Shown here: positions 30,906 through 38,845 of the stretch, one piece after another
How the letters are laid out: each line of letters opens with the position of its first letter
How positions within the stretch are numbered: position 1 is the first letter of the stretch
IMG/VR virus record: IMGVR_UViG_3300037840_000088
Location: 1-46,600 of that record
Direction: 5' to 3' (one strand)
From: a virus
DNA length: 46,600 bases
Notes under the pieces: model-generated
Databases searched by the model: none
Told to the model about the DNA's origin: nothing
What the model saw: the letters and a program-made list of their open reading frames with translations, nothing else
Made by a program: the position numbers and the translations under genes

Positions 30906-31430
30906 ATGACAAATGAACTGATACGCCCCGAACGAGACCTCGGACCCGCGATGCGCGCCCTTTCCGGCCGGGAGCGGGAGTTCGTGTGGGCGCTTTACAC
31001 CCCCGGTCTCCAGAGCGCTGTCGACGCGATCCGTCTGACGAGCTACGCGAGCGAGAGCGAGGGTTCGATGCGGGTGCAGGCCCACCGGCTGATGCACCGC
31101 CCTAGCGTCATCGACGCGATCATAGAGGAGAACCGGGCGCTGGTCAACGTGAAGACACCGTTCTATATGCGTGCGCTGGAGGCCATCGCTTTCGACACGG
31201 GCCACAAGGACCAGCGCGGTGCTCTCAACGATCTGCTACAGCGCGGCCACATGGCGGCGGTGGTCAAGGTCGAGCACAAAAAGGTGCCGAGCGACGCCGA
31301 AGCCAAGGCCGAAGCCATCGCCGCGGCCAAGCGTCTGGGCTACCCACTTGACAAGCTGGGTATTGTGGTTGATGCTGAGTACACCGATATCACCCCTGAT
31401 GTCGATTCCTTGGAGGGAGTACCCCTGTGA
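30906..31430 (+). CDS. Terminase small subunit (by position)
   Basis: 174 aa from ATG 30906; the ribosome site is weak. The N-terminal 60 residues have a helix-turn-helix-like layout seen in small terminases (LSGREREFVWALYTPGLQ, then LTSYASESEGSMRVQAHRLMHRPSVIDAI), followed by an oligomerisation helix and a charged C-terminal region. Small terminases bind the packaging start site and hand DNA to the large subunit, encoded 830 bp downstream. It opens the rightward virion operon next to the operator-like repeats. Ends with EGVPL and couples to the next gene by GTGA. Confidence 0.7.
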   Translation: MTNELIRPERDLGPAMRALSGREREFVWALYTPGLQSAVDAIRLTSYASESEGSMRVQAHRLMHRPSVIDAIIEENRALVNVKTPFYMRALEAIAFDTGHKDQRGALNDLLQRGHMAAVVKVEHKKVPSDAEAKAEAIAAAKRLGYPLDKLGIVVDAEYTDITPDVDSLEGVPL

Positions 31431-31753
31431 GCACGCCTTGGTATAATCGCCCGGAGAACAAGCACCAGGCCGCGGTCGCCGCTCTGACCAAGAAATACAA
31501 GGAAGACCTCGCCGCGCTCAACGCGGGCGCGCTGGGCTCCGAGGCAGCCCGACACCGCAGCCGTGCGTTCGTGCCCCCGGACGGCGGCGAGCGAGTGGGC
31601 GACGTCAATCCGCCCCGGCCGCCGAGCTACACGCACGCCACCATCCCTGGCGCACTGGCGGTGCGGGAGGGCGAGCGGGACAGCGCAGGGCAGTTCATTC
31701 TCGGTGATCGCGACAACGCTGGTCAGTTTGTCGACCCGGAGGTTCCTCTTTGA
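31427..31753 (+). CDS. Hypothetical protein (108 aa) in the terminase operon
   Basis: 108 aa from GTG 31427 (GTGA overlap), with GGAG seven bases upstream inside the terminase gene. Hydrophilic and proline-rich, with an N-terminal helix (HQAAVAALTKKYKEDLAALNAG) and a disordered rest. Two similar short motifs (DSAGQFILGDRD, DNAGQFVDPE) occur near the end, and it finishes EVPL. No family recognised. Confidence 0.6.
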   Translation: MSTPWYNRPENKHQAAVAALTKKYKEDLAALNAGALGSEAARHRSRAFVPPDGGERVGDVNPPRPPSYTHATIPGALAVREGERDSAGQFILGDRDNAGQFVDPEVPL

Positions 31754-31914
31754 TCAAGTGGGAGGTACATCAGCGGCAAGACCTGGCTTGCCAGCCGTGG
31801 GAGTTGACCGTTATTCGAGATGGAGAGTACACGCGCGAGCTGATAGATACTTATGATCAGCTCGCTATGAGGCTCATGGAGATTAGTGTTGAGCGAACTC
31901 GGCAAGACCGCTGA
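31750..31914 (+). CDS. Small hypothetical protein with TTG start (54 aa)
   Basis: 54 aa from TTG 31750, which overlaps the upstream TGA (TTGA) and has GGAGG a few bases before, embedded in the end of the previous gene. Reads KWEVHQRQDLACQPWELTV then RELIDTYDQLAMRLMEIS, a plausible small helical protein. The 3' end overlaps the next gene by 29 bases. The unusual start and short length make it easy to miss. Confidence 0.45.
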   Translation: MIKWEVHQRQDLACQPWELTVIRDGEYTRELIDTYDQLAMRLMEISVERTRQDR

Positions 31915-32257
31915 TGGTCGGAAGGTCTTCTCGACTGCGATCGAGGCGATGGCCGATGCGCAGACCAGGGGTGAGGATGATATCCAGTCCTGGTCGTTGC
32001 CGGTTGGAACGTTGAAGGGCGGAGTGCCGGCGCAGCAGGTTCTTGGCCGCAAGGTCATCCCACGGCAGAACCCGGCCTCACTGACCGTACCATTCTACGA
32101 CCGGCCCGAGAACCGCGGCAAGCGGCCCTCGTGGGAGTACACCGACGAGCGCGGCAACCGCATCCCGATCATTTCCTCCGAGCCGGTTACGGATGCGGTC
32201 GGCCGGGAGTATGACCCGCTGGAGCGCTACCTGGCCGACATGGGCGTCCCCCTTTAG
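31886..32257 (+). CDS. Hypothetical protein (123 aa) before the large terminase
   Basis: 123 aa from GTG 31886 (GGAG four bases upstream) or TTG 31889 (seven bases). N-terminal helix (GRKVFSTAIEAMADAQTRGED), then beta/coil with basic and proline residues (VIPRQNPASLTVPFYDRPEN) and ends DMGVPL. Three bases separate its stop from the large terminase start. No family recognised; packaging accessory is a guess from position. Confidence 0.6.
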   Translation: MLSELGKTADGRKVFSTAIEAMADAQTRGEDDIQSWSLPVGTLKGGVPAQQVLGRKVIPRQNPASLTVPFYDRPENRGKRPSWEYTDERGNRIPIISSEPVTDAVGREYDPLERYLADMGVPL

Positions 32258-32260
32258 CTC

Positions 32261-33856
32261 ATGCTTCCTACCCACGACAGTATGGGGGCGGTCGCCGCTG
32301 ACCTGGAAGTCGTCGAGCGCTATCTCAAGTTTCACGCTTTCGACCGGATCGCGGCGCAGCTCTACCCCAAGCAGCGCGAGTTCATTGCCCTCGGCGGCGA
32401 CCCCGATATCTACGAGCGGATGTTCTCGGCCGGCAATCAGTTCGGGAAGTCCGATACTGGCGCCTTCGAGATGGCCTGCCACCTGACTGGCAACTATCCG
32501 AGCTGGTGGGAAGGCTATCGCTTCGACCGGCCGATCAAGGCATGGGCCGCCGGGCCGTCGGGCGGTATGGTGCGCGGCGCCGGGCAGACCAAGCTCTTCG
32601 GCGATCCGATGATCGAGGAAGACTTCGGCACCGGCTTCATTCCGCGGCACCTGATCGTCGGGAAGCCGACCCAGGCCCGCGGTGTGCCGGGGCTCTACGA
32701 TACCGCCCAGGTCCGGCACAAGAGCGGAGGCATCTCGACCGTTCGCTTTATGACCTACGAGATGGAGCGGTACGTTTGGCAGGGCGCTCCTATCGACCTG
32801 ATCTGGTTCGACGAAGAACCGACGATGGACCTCTATTCCGAAGGTCTGGCGCGGCTCGGCGCGACCAAGGGCAAATGCTATATGACGTTCACCCCACTGA
32901 AGGGGATGAGCGAAGTGGCGACCCGGTTCTTCCGGCCGGCCGACTACGGCGCGCTCCATCGGCGCTTGCTCATCATGGACATCGAGGACTGCCCACACAT
33001 GCTGCCGGAGCTGGAGAAGCTCAAGGCGCAGTACCCCGAGTGGCAGTGGCCGATGCGTATCCATGGCATCCCGAATATGTCGGAGGGCCAGATTTTCACG
33101 ACGCCGGAAGCGAACCTGCGTTGGCAGTGCATTGACTTTGCTGCGATCCCGGCGCACTACGCGAAGATATGGGGGATCGACTTCGGGACCGGCCACCCAT
33201 TTGCAGCGGTGCTCTACGCGATCGACCGCGAGCGGGGCTCGATGAATGCCTACGTGCGCGAAGTGCAGGCCAATGTGCCGGAGGAGTTTCGGCCGAAGAA
33301 CACGTCGCGGATGATCGCTGGCAGCGGCCATGCTTACCTGCTGCAGGCGCTCCGCATGGAAGGTATGGGTATCAACGATCACGTCGCGGCGATGAACCAG
33401 GTGGCCCGCGGGGTGCCGGTGGCGTGGCCCAGGGACGGCCACAACCGCATCAACGACGGCGGCGGCCTGGCGCAGATGGCGGAAATCTACCGGCGCGCTG
33501 GGCTCAACATGCTCGGGACGCACGCCAAGTATGACGACCAGAAGCACACCTACAGCACCGAGGCAGGTATCGCTGATCTCGACTACTCGATGCGGCTGGG
33601 GATGTTCCATGTCAACGAAAACTGTGAAAAATGGTTTGGGGAGTACCGCAATTATCGACGTGAGGTGCCGAAGAACGGCGGGTCTGCCCAAATTGTGAAG
33701 AAGGGCGATGACCTTATGTCGGCAACTCGGATCGGCTGGATGGCCCGCCGGTTTGCGGTGCCGATGCCGCTGGGCAGCCGCGCTGTCTCGCAGTGGGCGG
33801 GTGGCCAGGAGGCGAACCTGGCACGCGCCGCGGAGTATGACCCGCTGCGTCGTTGA
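32261..33856 (+). CDS. terL: Terminase large subunit
   Basis: 531 aa from ATG 32261. ATPase domain: Walker A-like SAGNQFGKSDTG (residues 56-67), Walker B IDLIWFDEEP (178-187) with catalytic Glu, and coupling motif YMTFTPLKGMSE (207-218). Nuclease domain from about residue 300: WGIDFGTGHPF with Asp307 as the first metal ligand, and a later acidic set near DLDYSMRLG. It powers DNA packaging through the portal and cuts genome ends. The variant phosphate loop and TxxKG coupling motif resemble P22/T7-related podovirus terminases. End type (cos, pac or terminal repeat) cannot be read from the protein. Confidence 0.93.
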   Translation: MLPTHDSMGAVAADLEVVERYLKFHAFDRIAAQLYPKQREFIALGGDPDIYERMFSAGNQFGKSDTGAFEMACHLTGNYPSWWEGYRFDRPIKAWAAGPSGGMVRGAGQTKLFGDPMIEEDFGTGFIPRHLIVGKPTQARGVPGLYDTAQVRHKSGGISTVRFMTYEMERYVWQGAPIDLIWFDEEPTMDLYSEGLARLGATKGKCYMTFTPLKGMSEVATRFFRPADYGALHRRLLIMDIEDCPHMLPELEKLKAQYPEWQWPMRIHGIPNMSEGQIFTTPEANLRWQCIDFAAIPAHYAKIWGIDFGTGHPFAAVLYAIDRERGSMNAYVREVQANVPEEFRPKNTSRMIAGSGHAYLLQALRMEGMGINDHVAAMNQVARGVPVAWPRDGHNRINDGGGLAQMAEIYRRAGLNMLGTHAKYDDQKHTYSTEAGIADLDYSMRLGMFHVNENCEKWFGEYRNYRREVPKNGGSAQIVKKGDDLMSATRIGWMARRFAVPMPLGSRAVSQWAGGQEANLARAAEYDPLRR

Positions 33857-33892
33857 GTAGTTCTACTCTCTACTCACCCCTCCTAGCGCGGG

Positions 33893-33909
33893 CCATATCT
33901 GCGATATGG
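33893..33909 (+). promoter_or_regulatory. Inverted repeat over a start codon
   Basis: CCATATC-TGC-GATATGG is a perfect 7-bp inverted repeat whose right arm contains the ATG (33906) of the exported 75-aa protein. In mRNA it would hide the start codon; in DNA it could be an operator. No Shine-Dalgarno sequence is visible before this gene. Confidence 0.4.
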
Positions 33910-34133
33910 AAAAGCTCTTTGCTCTCGCGGCTATCGCTTCGCTCGCTCTCGCCACTCCGGCTTTGGCTCAGATCGGGGTCGAGCTCCCCGGCGTTGGGAT
34001 CGAGATAGGCCCCGGCTACGTCAACCCTTGCGGCCAGTTTGGGTGCGAGCAGTATCCGTACTATTACGGCCGTGATCGCCAGCGTCACGATTGGCGCCAG
34101 GAGCACCGCGAGCATGAGGAGCACCGCCGATGA
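33906..34133 (+). CDS. Small exported protein with Sec signal peptide (75 aa)
   Basis: 75 aa from ATG 33906. A classical signal peptide (MEKLFALAAIASLALATPALA, cleavage after Ala21) is followed by a Gly/Pro-rich segment with two Cys (NPCGQFGC) and a very basic, His/Arg/Glu-rich tail (DRQRHDWRQEHREHEEH). Mature product of about 54 residues in the periplasm. Such tails resemble small host periplasmic proteins, so it may be host-derived. Not a structural protein by appearance although it lies between terminase and portal. Confidence 0.65.
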   Translation: MEKLFALAAIASLALATPALAQIGVELPGVGIEIGPGYVNPCGQFGCEQYPYYYGRDRQRHDWRQEHREHEEHRR

Positions 34134-34273
34134 TTAACACTGCCCTGCTGATTATCGCTTTTATCTGCGCGATCTTCGGCGCTTTTGGCTGGCCGGCCGC
34201 CCCATTTCGCTGGGGTTGGGTTGCCTTCGCGTTTTTCATCCTCAGCCTCTTGGTTGGGGCGAACCTTCGATAG
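34130..34273 (+). CDS. Small membrane protein (47 aa)
   Basis: 47 aa from ATG 34130, overlapping the upstream TGA (ATGA), with GAGGAG eight bases before. Two hydrophobic helices (LLIIAFICAIFGAFGW and WVAFAFFILSLLVG) joined by a Pro/Arg turn. Coupled to the exported protein, it may act with it at the inner membrane, for example in exclusion of other phages; this is a guess. Confidence 0.6.
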   Translation: MINTALLIIAFICAIFGAFGWPAAPFRWGWVAFAFFILSLLVGANLR

Positions 34274-34282
34274 GAGAGCGGC

Positions 34283-34495
34283 GTGAGAAAAGCAACGGCG
34301 GAAAAGGTCGACGAGCATCTCAAGGCGATCAAGGCCATCCTCGCTGAGGATGACGCGGCCGATATGGTGTACCGTCGCGCGCACGGGCACCCGCACAACC
34401 TACATCCGGTTGTCGATGATGAGCCGGTCGAGGAACCAGTCATCGAGGCTCCGGTCGAGCCCGCGCCGCTCGTGTTGCAGGATGATGTGGAATAA
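34283..34495 (+). CDS. Small acidic protein (70 aa)
   Basis: 70 aa from GTG 34283 with GGAGAG four bases upstream. N-terminal helix (KVDEHLKAIKAILAEDDAAD), a His-rich patch (RRAHGHPHNLHP) and an acidic, proline-rich end (EPVEEPVIEAPVEPAP). No family recognised. Ends 55 bases before the next start, in a promoter-like interval. Confidence 0.6.
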   Translation: MRKATAEKVDEHLKAIKAILAEDDAADMVYRRAHGHPHNLHPVVDDEPVEEPVIEAPVEPAPLVLQDDVE

Positions 34496-34530
34496 TCTTG
34501 CGCAATAATATTACGTGTGCCATATATGAT
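34495..34530 (+). promoter_or_regulatory. Promoter-like element before the portal region
   Basis: A stretch beginning TCTTGCGCAATAATATTACG resembles the one at 30690-30711 (19 of 22 bases if both are extended by two). TTGCGC could serve as -35, with an AT-rich CATATATGAT about 17 bases on. It lies in the gap 34496-34550. Two copies before two virion gene groups suggest a class of phage promoters read by host polymerase. Confidence 0.4.
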
Positions 34531-34550
34531 CCTCTGACTTTGGAGGGATC

Positions 34551-34778
34551 ATGGCTGGTGGTTGGGGCGGATCAGCATTTGGCGCACCAGGCGGCCCGCA
34601 GCCGGCAGCCGGCGCCGCGGCGCAAGCGTTGCTCGGTGGTCTGAGCAAGCCGGCGAAGTCCCCGCTTGAAGACGAGATGGAACGGCGCCGGAAACGGATG
34701 CTGCAGGGCACCGACACAACCGGCACGGGCGCGAGCGCCTCGGCCCTTATGGGGATTGCCGGTGGGCAGTTCTACTAA
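34551..34778 (+). CDS. Hypothetical Gly/Ala-rich protein before the portal (75 aa)
   Basis: 75 aa from ATG 34551 with GGAGGG in front. First half is Gly/Pro/Ala-rich (FGAPGGPQPAAGAAAQ), then a charged helix (SPLEDEMERRRKRMLQG) and a Gly/Ser end. Small genes of this kind often precede portal genes in podoviruses; function unknown. Confidence 0.6.
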   Translation: MAGGWGGSAFGAPGGPQPAAGAAAQALLGGLSKPAKSPLEDEMERRRKRMLQGTDTTGTGASASALMGIAGGQFY

Positions 34779-34785
34779 GGTTGTG

Positions 34786-34878
34786 GTGTTTTCGTTGTTG
34801 GCTCTGCGGCGTGCGATCCGGCGCGGGATGACCGTGGCGGAGTTTTTTCTGCTCGTGAGTGAGGAACAAAGTGGCTGA
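34786..34878 (+). CDS. 30-aa peptide overlapping the portal start
   Basis: Frame from GTG 34786 with AAGG five bases upstream to TGA 34878, reading FSLLALRRAIRRGMTVAEFF and ending LVSEEQSG. It fills the otherwise empty 92-bp gap before the portal and overlaps its start by eight bases, with the portal ribosome site inside. Amphipathic helix likely. Supported only by context and ribosome-site spacing. Confidence 0.4.
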   Translation: MFSLLALRRAIRRGMTVAEFFLLVSEEQSG

Positions 34879-36700
34879 CGCCTATTCGCTGGTGCCGGCC
34901 GGGCCACAGTCGACGATCCAGGCGCCACCGACTGAGTACGAGCAGAACCGCGTTATCAACGCGCTGCGGCTGTTCGGCCAGCTTCAGGTTTGGAAGAACC
35001 CCTTCTCGAACCAATGCGAGGAGGTGGCACAGCTCATCATGCCCGAGTGGCGCAACACTTTCTACGTTGGGAGCTGGAACTTCCCCGGCTCGAAGAAGAC
35101 CGAGCGCCAGATCGACAGCAACGGGATGCGCTGCAACGCCAAGCACGCCGCGATTTGCGACAGCCTGGTGACGCCGGCCGCGATGACCTACGAAGAGGTC
35201 GTCACGAACAATCACGAGCTGAACAAGCTCCGCGTGGTGCAGGAGCACTGCGAGGCAGTCACGCGCATCCTCTTCGAGGAGCGCTACCAGCCGACGGCTG
35301 GCTTCCAGGGTCAGATGCACCAGAACTACATGTTCCTCGGCGGCTTCGGCACGATGGCGATGTTCATCGAGGCGCTCGACGGGCGCGCGATGGGTCAGCC
35401 GAACCTGCGCGGGCTGCGTTACCGATCTTGCCCGATGGGAGAAGTGTTTTTCATTCAAAATCATCAGGGTATCGACTGCGGGTTCATGCGCTACTTCAGG
35501 TTGACGGCTTACCAGGCATGGCAGCGCTGGCCCGATACGTTCCCTGATGCGCTGGTTCCAGCGCTCAACAGCGGGTCGCAGACGCAGTTCGAGTTCCTTC
35601 ATTGGTGCGAGCTTGCGACGAGCTACCCCGACCATGACCCCGAGCGGCTCGACTACCGCGGGATGCCGTGGCGTTCGACCTGGATTTCGATGACCGGCCG
35701 GCGCATTCTGCAGGAGGGGGGCTACTGGTCATACCCGCTGCCGTCCGGCCGCTACACTCAGGTCGCTGGCGAGGCGTATGGCCGCGGCTGGGCGATGATG
35801 ACGCTGCCGACCCTTAAGACCTTGAATGCGGCGAAATCCGACAACATCACGCTTGGTCATCGCAGCGCGGCGCCGGTCTACCTGTCCAAGGACGACGGGG
35901 TGGCTTCGAACTTCTCGTGGCAGCCGAACGCGATCAACCCAGGCGGCATCAATGAGGACGGCCGCCCGCTGATGCAAATGCTGCCGGTGGGCAACTTTCA
36001 GGTCTCGAAAGAGTTCATGCAGGGCGAAGTCGACATTCTCGATGACATGTCGCTCGTCGCGCTGTTCAAGCTCCTGCTGGAGGCGCCGCAGCTTACGGCG
36101 ACCCAGGTCATCGAGATGGTCAACGAGAAAGGTATCCTCCTGGCGCCGACTGTCGGCCGGCAGTCGCAGGAGTTTGTTGGGCCGATGACGAGCCGCGAAC
36201 TTGATCTGCTGGAGCGTATGGGCAAGCTGCCGCGCAAGCCGGCGGTGATGAAGGAAGCTGGGGCGCGTTACGCGCTCGTTCATACCTCGCCGATCGCCAA
36301 GCAGATGCGGGCGCAGTACGCGGCCGGCGCGATGCGGACGGTCGAGATGGGGCTGAATATCGCTCAGGCGACCAATGATCCGTCGGCGCTCGACTTCATG
36401 TCGGTGCCGCGCACAATGAAGGGCGTCGCGGATATCCAGTCGTTCCCGATCGATTGGCAGGCGACCCCGCAGGAGATGGCGCAGAAGGCTCAGATGCGCG
36501 CCAAGGCGAACCAGATGGAAGCACAGATCAAGGCGGCGCCTGGCCAGGCTGCGATGCTGAATGCGAAGTCGAAGGCGATGACCGCGCAAGCCGAGGCGGC
36601 GAAGTCGAGTGGCGCGATGCCGCAGGGTGGTCAAGTGCCTCCGCCAGGTATTGGGCAGCCGATCCCGAGCTATGGTGCGCAACCGGGAGCCGGGCCATGA
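34871..36700 (+). CDS. Portal protein (head-tail connector)
   Basis: 609 aa from GTG 34871, preferred over the in-frame GTG 34859 because GAGG lies six bases upstream of it. The podovirus head-tail connector family pattern is present: ERQIDSNGMRCNAKHAAICDSLVTPAAM (near residue 75, broken here: the core is CDSLVTP), LGGFGTMAMFIEA, and RYRSCPMGEVFF. The C-terminal 100 residues are Ala/Gln/Met-rich coiled-coil-like, then a Pro/Gly tail. Twelve copies form the ring through which DNA enters and leaves. The size is between T7 gp8 (about 540) and P22 gp1 (about 725). Confidence 0.88.
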   Translation: MADAYSLVPAGPQSTIQAPPTEYEQNRVINALRLFGQLQVWKNPFSNQCEEVAQLIMPEWRNTFYVGSWNFPGSKKTERQIDSNGMRCNAKHAAICDSLVTPAAMTYEEVVTNNHELNKLRVVQEHCEAVTRILFEERYQPTAGFQGQMHQNYMFLGGFGTMAMFIEALDGRAMGQPNLRGLRYRSCPMGEVFFIQNHQGIDCGFMRYFRLTAYQAWQRWPDTFPDALVPALNSGSQTQFEFLHWCELATSYPDHDPERLDYRGMPWRSTWISMTGRRILQEGGYWSYPLPSGRYTQVAGEAYGRGWAMMTLPTLKTLNAAKSDNITLGHRSAAPVYLSKDDGVASNFSWQPNAINPGGINEDGRPLMQMLPVGNFQVSKEFMQGEVDILDDMSLVALFKLLLEAPQLTATQVIEMVNEKGILLAPTVGRQSQEFVGPMTSRELDLLERMGKLPRKPAVMKEAGARYALVHTSPIAKQMRAQYAAGAMRTVEMGLNIAQATNDPSALDFMSVPRTMKGVADIQSFPIDWQATPQEMAQKAQMRAKANQMEAQIKAAPGQAAMLNAKSKAMTAQAEAAKSSGAMPQGGQVPPPGIGQPIPSYGAQPGAGP

Positions 36701-36966
36701 CCACCGCGGACGTAGCTCTTATCTCAATCGCGATTTTGGGCCTTGTGGGGAATATTTTTATCGGCCTGCTCTGCCGCAGCACGCATGTTCTGGTGAACAG
36801 CCGGCTCACTGAATTGCTGGCCGTTTCGATCCGGTCGGCCCGTTCGGAAGGGAAGGCGGAAGGCCGTGCGATCGAGCAGAACGTGGTAGCGACCACGGCC
36901 GCTGCGGTGGCTGTCGGCGTGCAGCAGGAGAAAGATGCGGTAGCCGCGGCGGCTGGTGCTTCATGA
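36697..36966 (+). CDS. Small membrane-anchored helical protein (89 aa)
   Basis: 89 aa from ATG 36697 (ATGA overlap with portal stop), GGAG seven bases upstream. One transmembrane helix at about residues 5-27 (VALISIAILGLVGNIFIGLL), then a soluble helix rich in Ala, Val and charged residues to the end. Function unknown; could be a minor virion or membrane-associated assembly protein. Confidence 0.6.
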   Translation: MTTADVALISIAILGLVGNIFIGLLCRSTHVLVNSRLTELLAVSIRSARSEGKAEGRAIEQNVVATTAAAVAVGVQQEKDAVAAAAGAS

Positions 36967-37145
36967 GCGTAGTGGAGCCTGGGCCGCTTGGGCGCCGAGC
37001 CCGAAAGGTTGTCAGCCGTGCCGGCCAAGCCGACTTGACGCAGGACATGGCGGATGCTATAGACCAGCTCAAGGTTGACAACGTGAAGACCCACGCCCAA
37101 CTTGACCTGATTATCGCGATGCTGCGAAGGCAGAAGGAGCTATGA
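36963..37145 (+). CDS. Small hypothetical protein (60 aa)
   Basis: 60 aa from ATG 36963 (ATGA overlap). Basic N-terminal part (GRRARKVVSRAG) and C-terminal amphipathic helix (VKTHAQLDLIIAMLRRQKEL), possibly a coiled coil pairing with the preceding gene product. No family recognised. Confidence 0.55.
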   Translation: MSVVEPGPLGRRARKVVSRAGQADLTQDMADAIDQLKVDNVKTHAQLDLIIAMLRRQKEL

Positions 37146-37339
37146 TGCCCGGTGTAGTCACCTATATCATCATGTATGTGATTTTAAGCGGCCAGCCTGC
37201 GATGCCGGCGGGGCACGTACACGGGACGTTCGCCACCGAGCAAGAATGCGAAGCAGCGGAGATCACTTTCCGCGCGCAGCTTGAAGCGACCCCTGGAGTA
37301 ACGGTTGTCGAGATGCACTGCCAGGAGATGAAGCACTGA
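37145..37339 (+). CDS. Small exported protein with two cysteines (64 aa)
   Basis: 64 aa from ATG 37145, where AAGGAG is spaced five bases; ATG 37142 is two bases from it. N-terminal hydrophobic segment (VVTYIIMYVILSG) followed by Pro/Ala and a mature part with two Cys (EQECEAAE, EMHCQE), so probably exported and disulphide-bonded. Start overlaps the upstream TGA (TGATG). Unknown role. Confidence 0.55.
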   Translation: MPGVVTYIIMYVILSGQPAMPAGHVHGTFATEQECEAAEITFRAQLEATPGVTVVEMHCQEMKH

Positions 37340-37620
37340 TGCCGCGTAAGCGTTGGGGTTCCCGAGCGGAGGCGGAGGAAGACCTTCGTCAGATCGCCGC
37401 CGGATTTCGCGGGATCAACTCGTCGGCGATGCGCTGGCTCGGTGAGTTCTGCCGCGCGAAAGAAAGCACCTTCCACCCGAACGAACGGGTTAGCTCGCGG
37501 CTCGATGGGCGCCGCGAGGTCTACCTGTTGATCGAGCTATTTCAAACCCTTCCGCCGCACGAGTTGTTTGATGCTCTCGGCGGGAGAGAACCACCCCCAC
37601 CAGACGAGGATGAATTATGA
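37339..37620 (+). CDS. Hypothetical protein before the scaffold (93 aa)
   Basis: 93 aa from ATG 37339 (TGATG overlap). Helical, basic start (PRKRWGSRAEAEEDLRQIAA), central SSAMRWLGEFCRAKE, then an aliphatic helix (REVYLLIELFQTLPPHELFDAL) and an acidic Pro-rich end. No motif recognised. Coupled to the scaffold gene by ATGA. Confidence 0.6.
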   Translation: MPRKRWGSRAEAEEDLRQIAAGFRGINSSAMRWLGEFCRAKESTFHPNERVSSRLDGRREVYLLIELFQTLPPHELFDALGGREPPPPDEDEL

Positions 37621-38531
37621 GCGCAAATCCACCGCCAGCTCCAATCGGCACGGTCGTTCCGCCGCCTGCTCCACCGGCCGCCTGGCACGCCGGTCTCGAC
37701 GCCGAGCTGCTCGGGCACGCGCAGACCGCTGGCTGGGACAAGCTCGAACCCGCCGCCGCCGCGCAAGCCGCGGTCAAGGCACACCGAGAAGCACAGAAGA
37801 TGATGGGCGTCCCGCCCGATCAGATCATCAAGCTCCCTGCGGCCGATGCGGGTGCCGACGCCTGGCGTCCGATCCATCAGCGACTTGGCGCCCCGGAGAA
37901 GCCGGAGGGCTACGATCTGACGCCGGTCAAGCTGCCGACGCCGGAGCTGACCGCGCAGTTTCATTCACTCGTCCAGAAGACCGCGTTCGAGCAGGGTATC
38001 TCGAAGGCAGCGGCCGAAGCGCTTATCACTGGCGTCGCCGGGTTCTACAGCAAGATCGATACCGATGCAGCAGCGGCGACTTCCGCCACGCTCGCGGGGC
38101 AGACTCAGGCGCTCGAAGCGAGCTGGGGCGCCAAGGGCAGTGAGACCTACAAGACGAACGAGGCCGCCGCGCGGCAGGCCGCGCTTGCGCTCGGCTGGAC
38201 GACGGAGGAAGGCGCGACCGAGTTCTTCAACACGCTCGACAAGACCGTTGGGTTCGACAAGGTGATGCAGGGGCTCCTCAAGGTCAATCAGCGGATGGGC
38301 GAAGACCCGTTCAAGAGCGGCGGCGGGGGTGGCACGGTGCGACCCGGCCCGATGAACTATGAGATGGCCGTGGCTCGCCGCGAGGAAATCTACAAGGATA
38401 CCGCTTGGGTTGCTCGTTATAACGACGAGAAAACCGGCGGCCTGAACAGCCCCGAAGGGAAAGAGCTGTCTTACCTTAACCGGATCATCGCGGACAGCAA
38501 GGACCGCGGGGCGCATCTGCAGCCTCGGTAA
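37617..38531 (+). CDS. Capsid scaffolding protein
   Basis: 304 aa from ATG 37617 with GAGG seven bases upstream. Proline-rich disordered N-terminus (residues 1-25), then mostly helical, Ala/Gln/Lys/Glu-rich body typical of scaffolds (APEKPEGYDL, TPELTAQFHSLVQKTAFEQG, KAAAEALITGVAGFYSK), a Gly-rich hinge (GGGGGT), and a C-terminal charged helix that could bind the coat. The position directly upstream of the major capsid gene agrees. Scaffolds guide procapsid assembly and are then released. Confidence 0.8.
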   Translation: MSANPPPAPIGTVVPPPAPPAAWHAGLDAELLGHAQTAGWDKLEPAAAAQAAVKAHREAQKMMGVPPDQIIKLPAADAGADAWRPIHQRLGAPEKPEGYDLTPVKLPTPELTAQFHSLVQKTAFEQGISKAAAEALITGVAGFYSKIDTDAAAATSATLAGQTQALEASWGAKGSETYKTNEAAARQAALALGWTTEEGATEFFNTLDKTVGFDKVMQGLLKVNQRMGEDPFKSGGGGGTVRPGPMNYEMAVARREEIYKDTAWVARYNDEKTGGLNSPEGKELSYLNRIIADSKDRGAHLQPR

Positions 38532-38708
38532 ATGCGCGAGCGGGCTCCTTCGTGGGATGATATACGTGAGGCGAATGGGATTATCGCCCAACTCGGTCGT
38601 CTCGCGAAAGAGCACGCATCGACCTGGAGATACTGGCCGTTAGAGAACCGGCTCGATGAGCTTGGGGTAGCTCGTGGCGAGAAGCTCTTGAAACTGCCGG
38701 CTGAGTAA
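38532..38708 (+). CDS. Small hypothetical protein between scaffold and capsid (58 aa)
   Basis: 58 aa from ATG 38532, directly abutting the scaffold TAA. Helical and charged (RAPSWDDIREANGIIAQLG, then LENRLDELGVARGEKLL). No family recognised. Followed by a 137-bp gap (38709-38845) with no convincing gene or terminator, ending in a good GAGGG ribosome site for the capsid gene. Confidence 0.55.
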   Translation: MRERAPSWDDIREANGIIAQLGRLAKEHASTWRYWPLENRLDELGVARGEKLLKLPAE

Positions 38709-38845
38709 TTATCTGTCGCTGAGCACGGTTGACCCGGAGCCACGTCGGGAACCTCCATTGGGGGCCGGCATGGATGGCGCCGATATGGCCCTCGCAAGAG
38801 GTAAGCCAGACCCGTAACGGTTTGTCTTAACTCGTCGAGGGCGTC

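Noticed and set aside
32078-33691. Long antisense frame over the large terminase
   Set aside because: High GC leaves antisense frames open; it is Arg/His/Pro-rich and lies opposite an unambiguous terminase.
35729-36682. 317-aa antisense frame over the portal
   Set aside because: Extremely Arg/His/Leu-rich shadow of a clear portal gene.
38709-38845. Extra small gene before the capsid gene
   Set aside because: An open frame ends at 38818 but has no start codon with a ribosome site, so the gap is left as non-coding.
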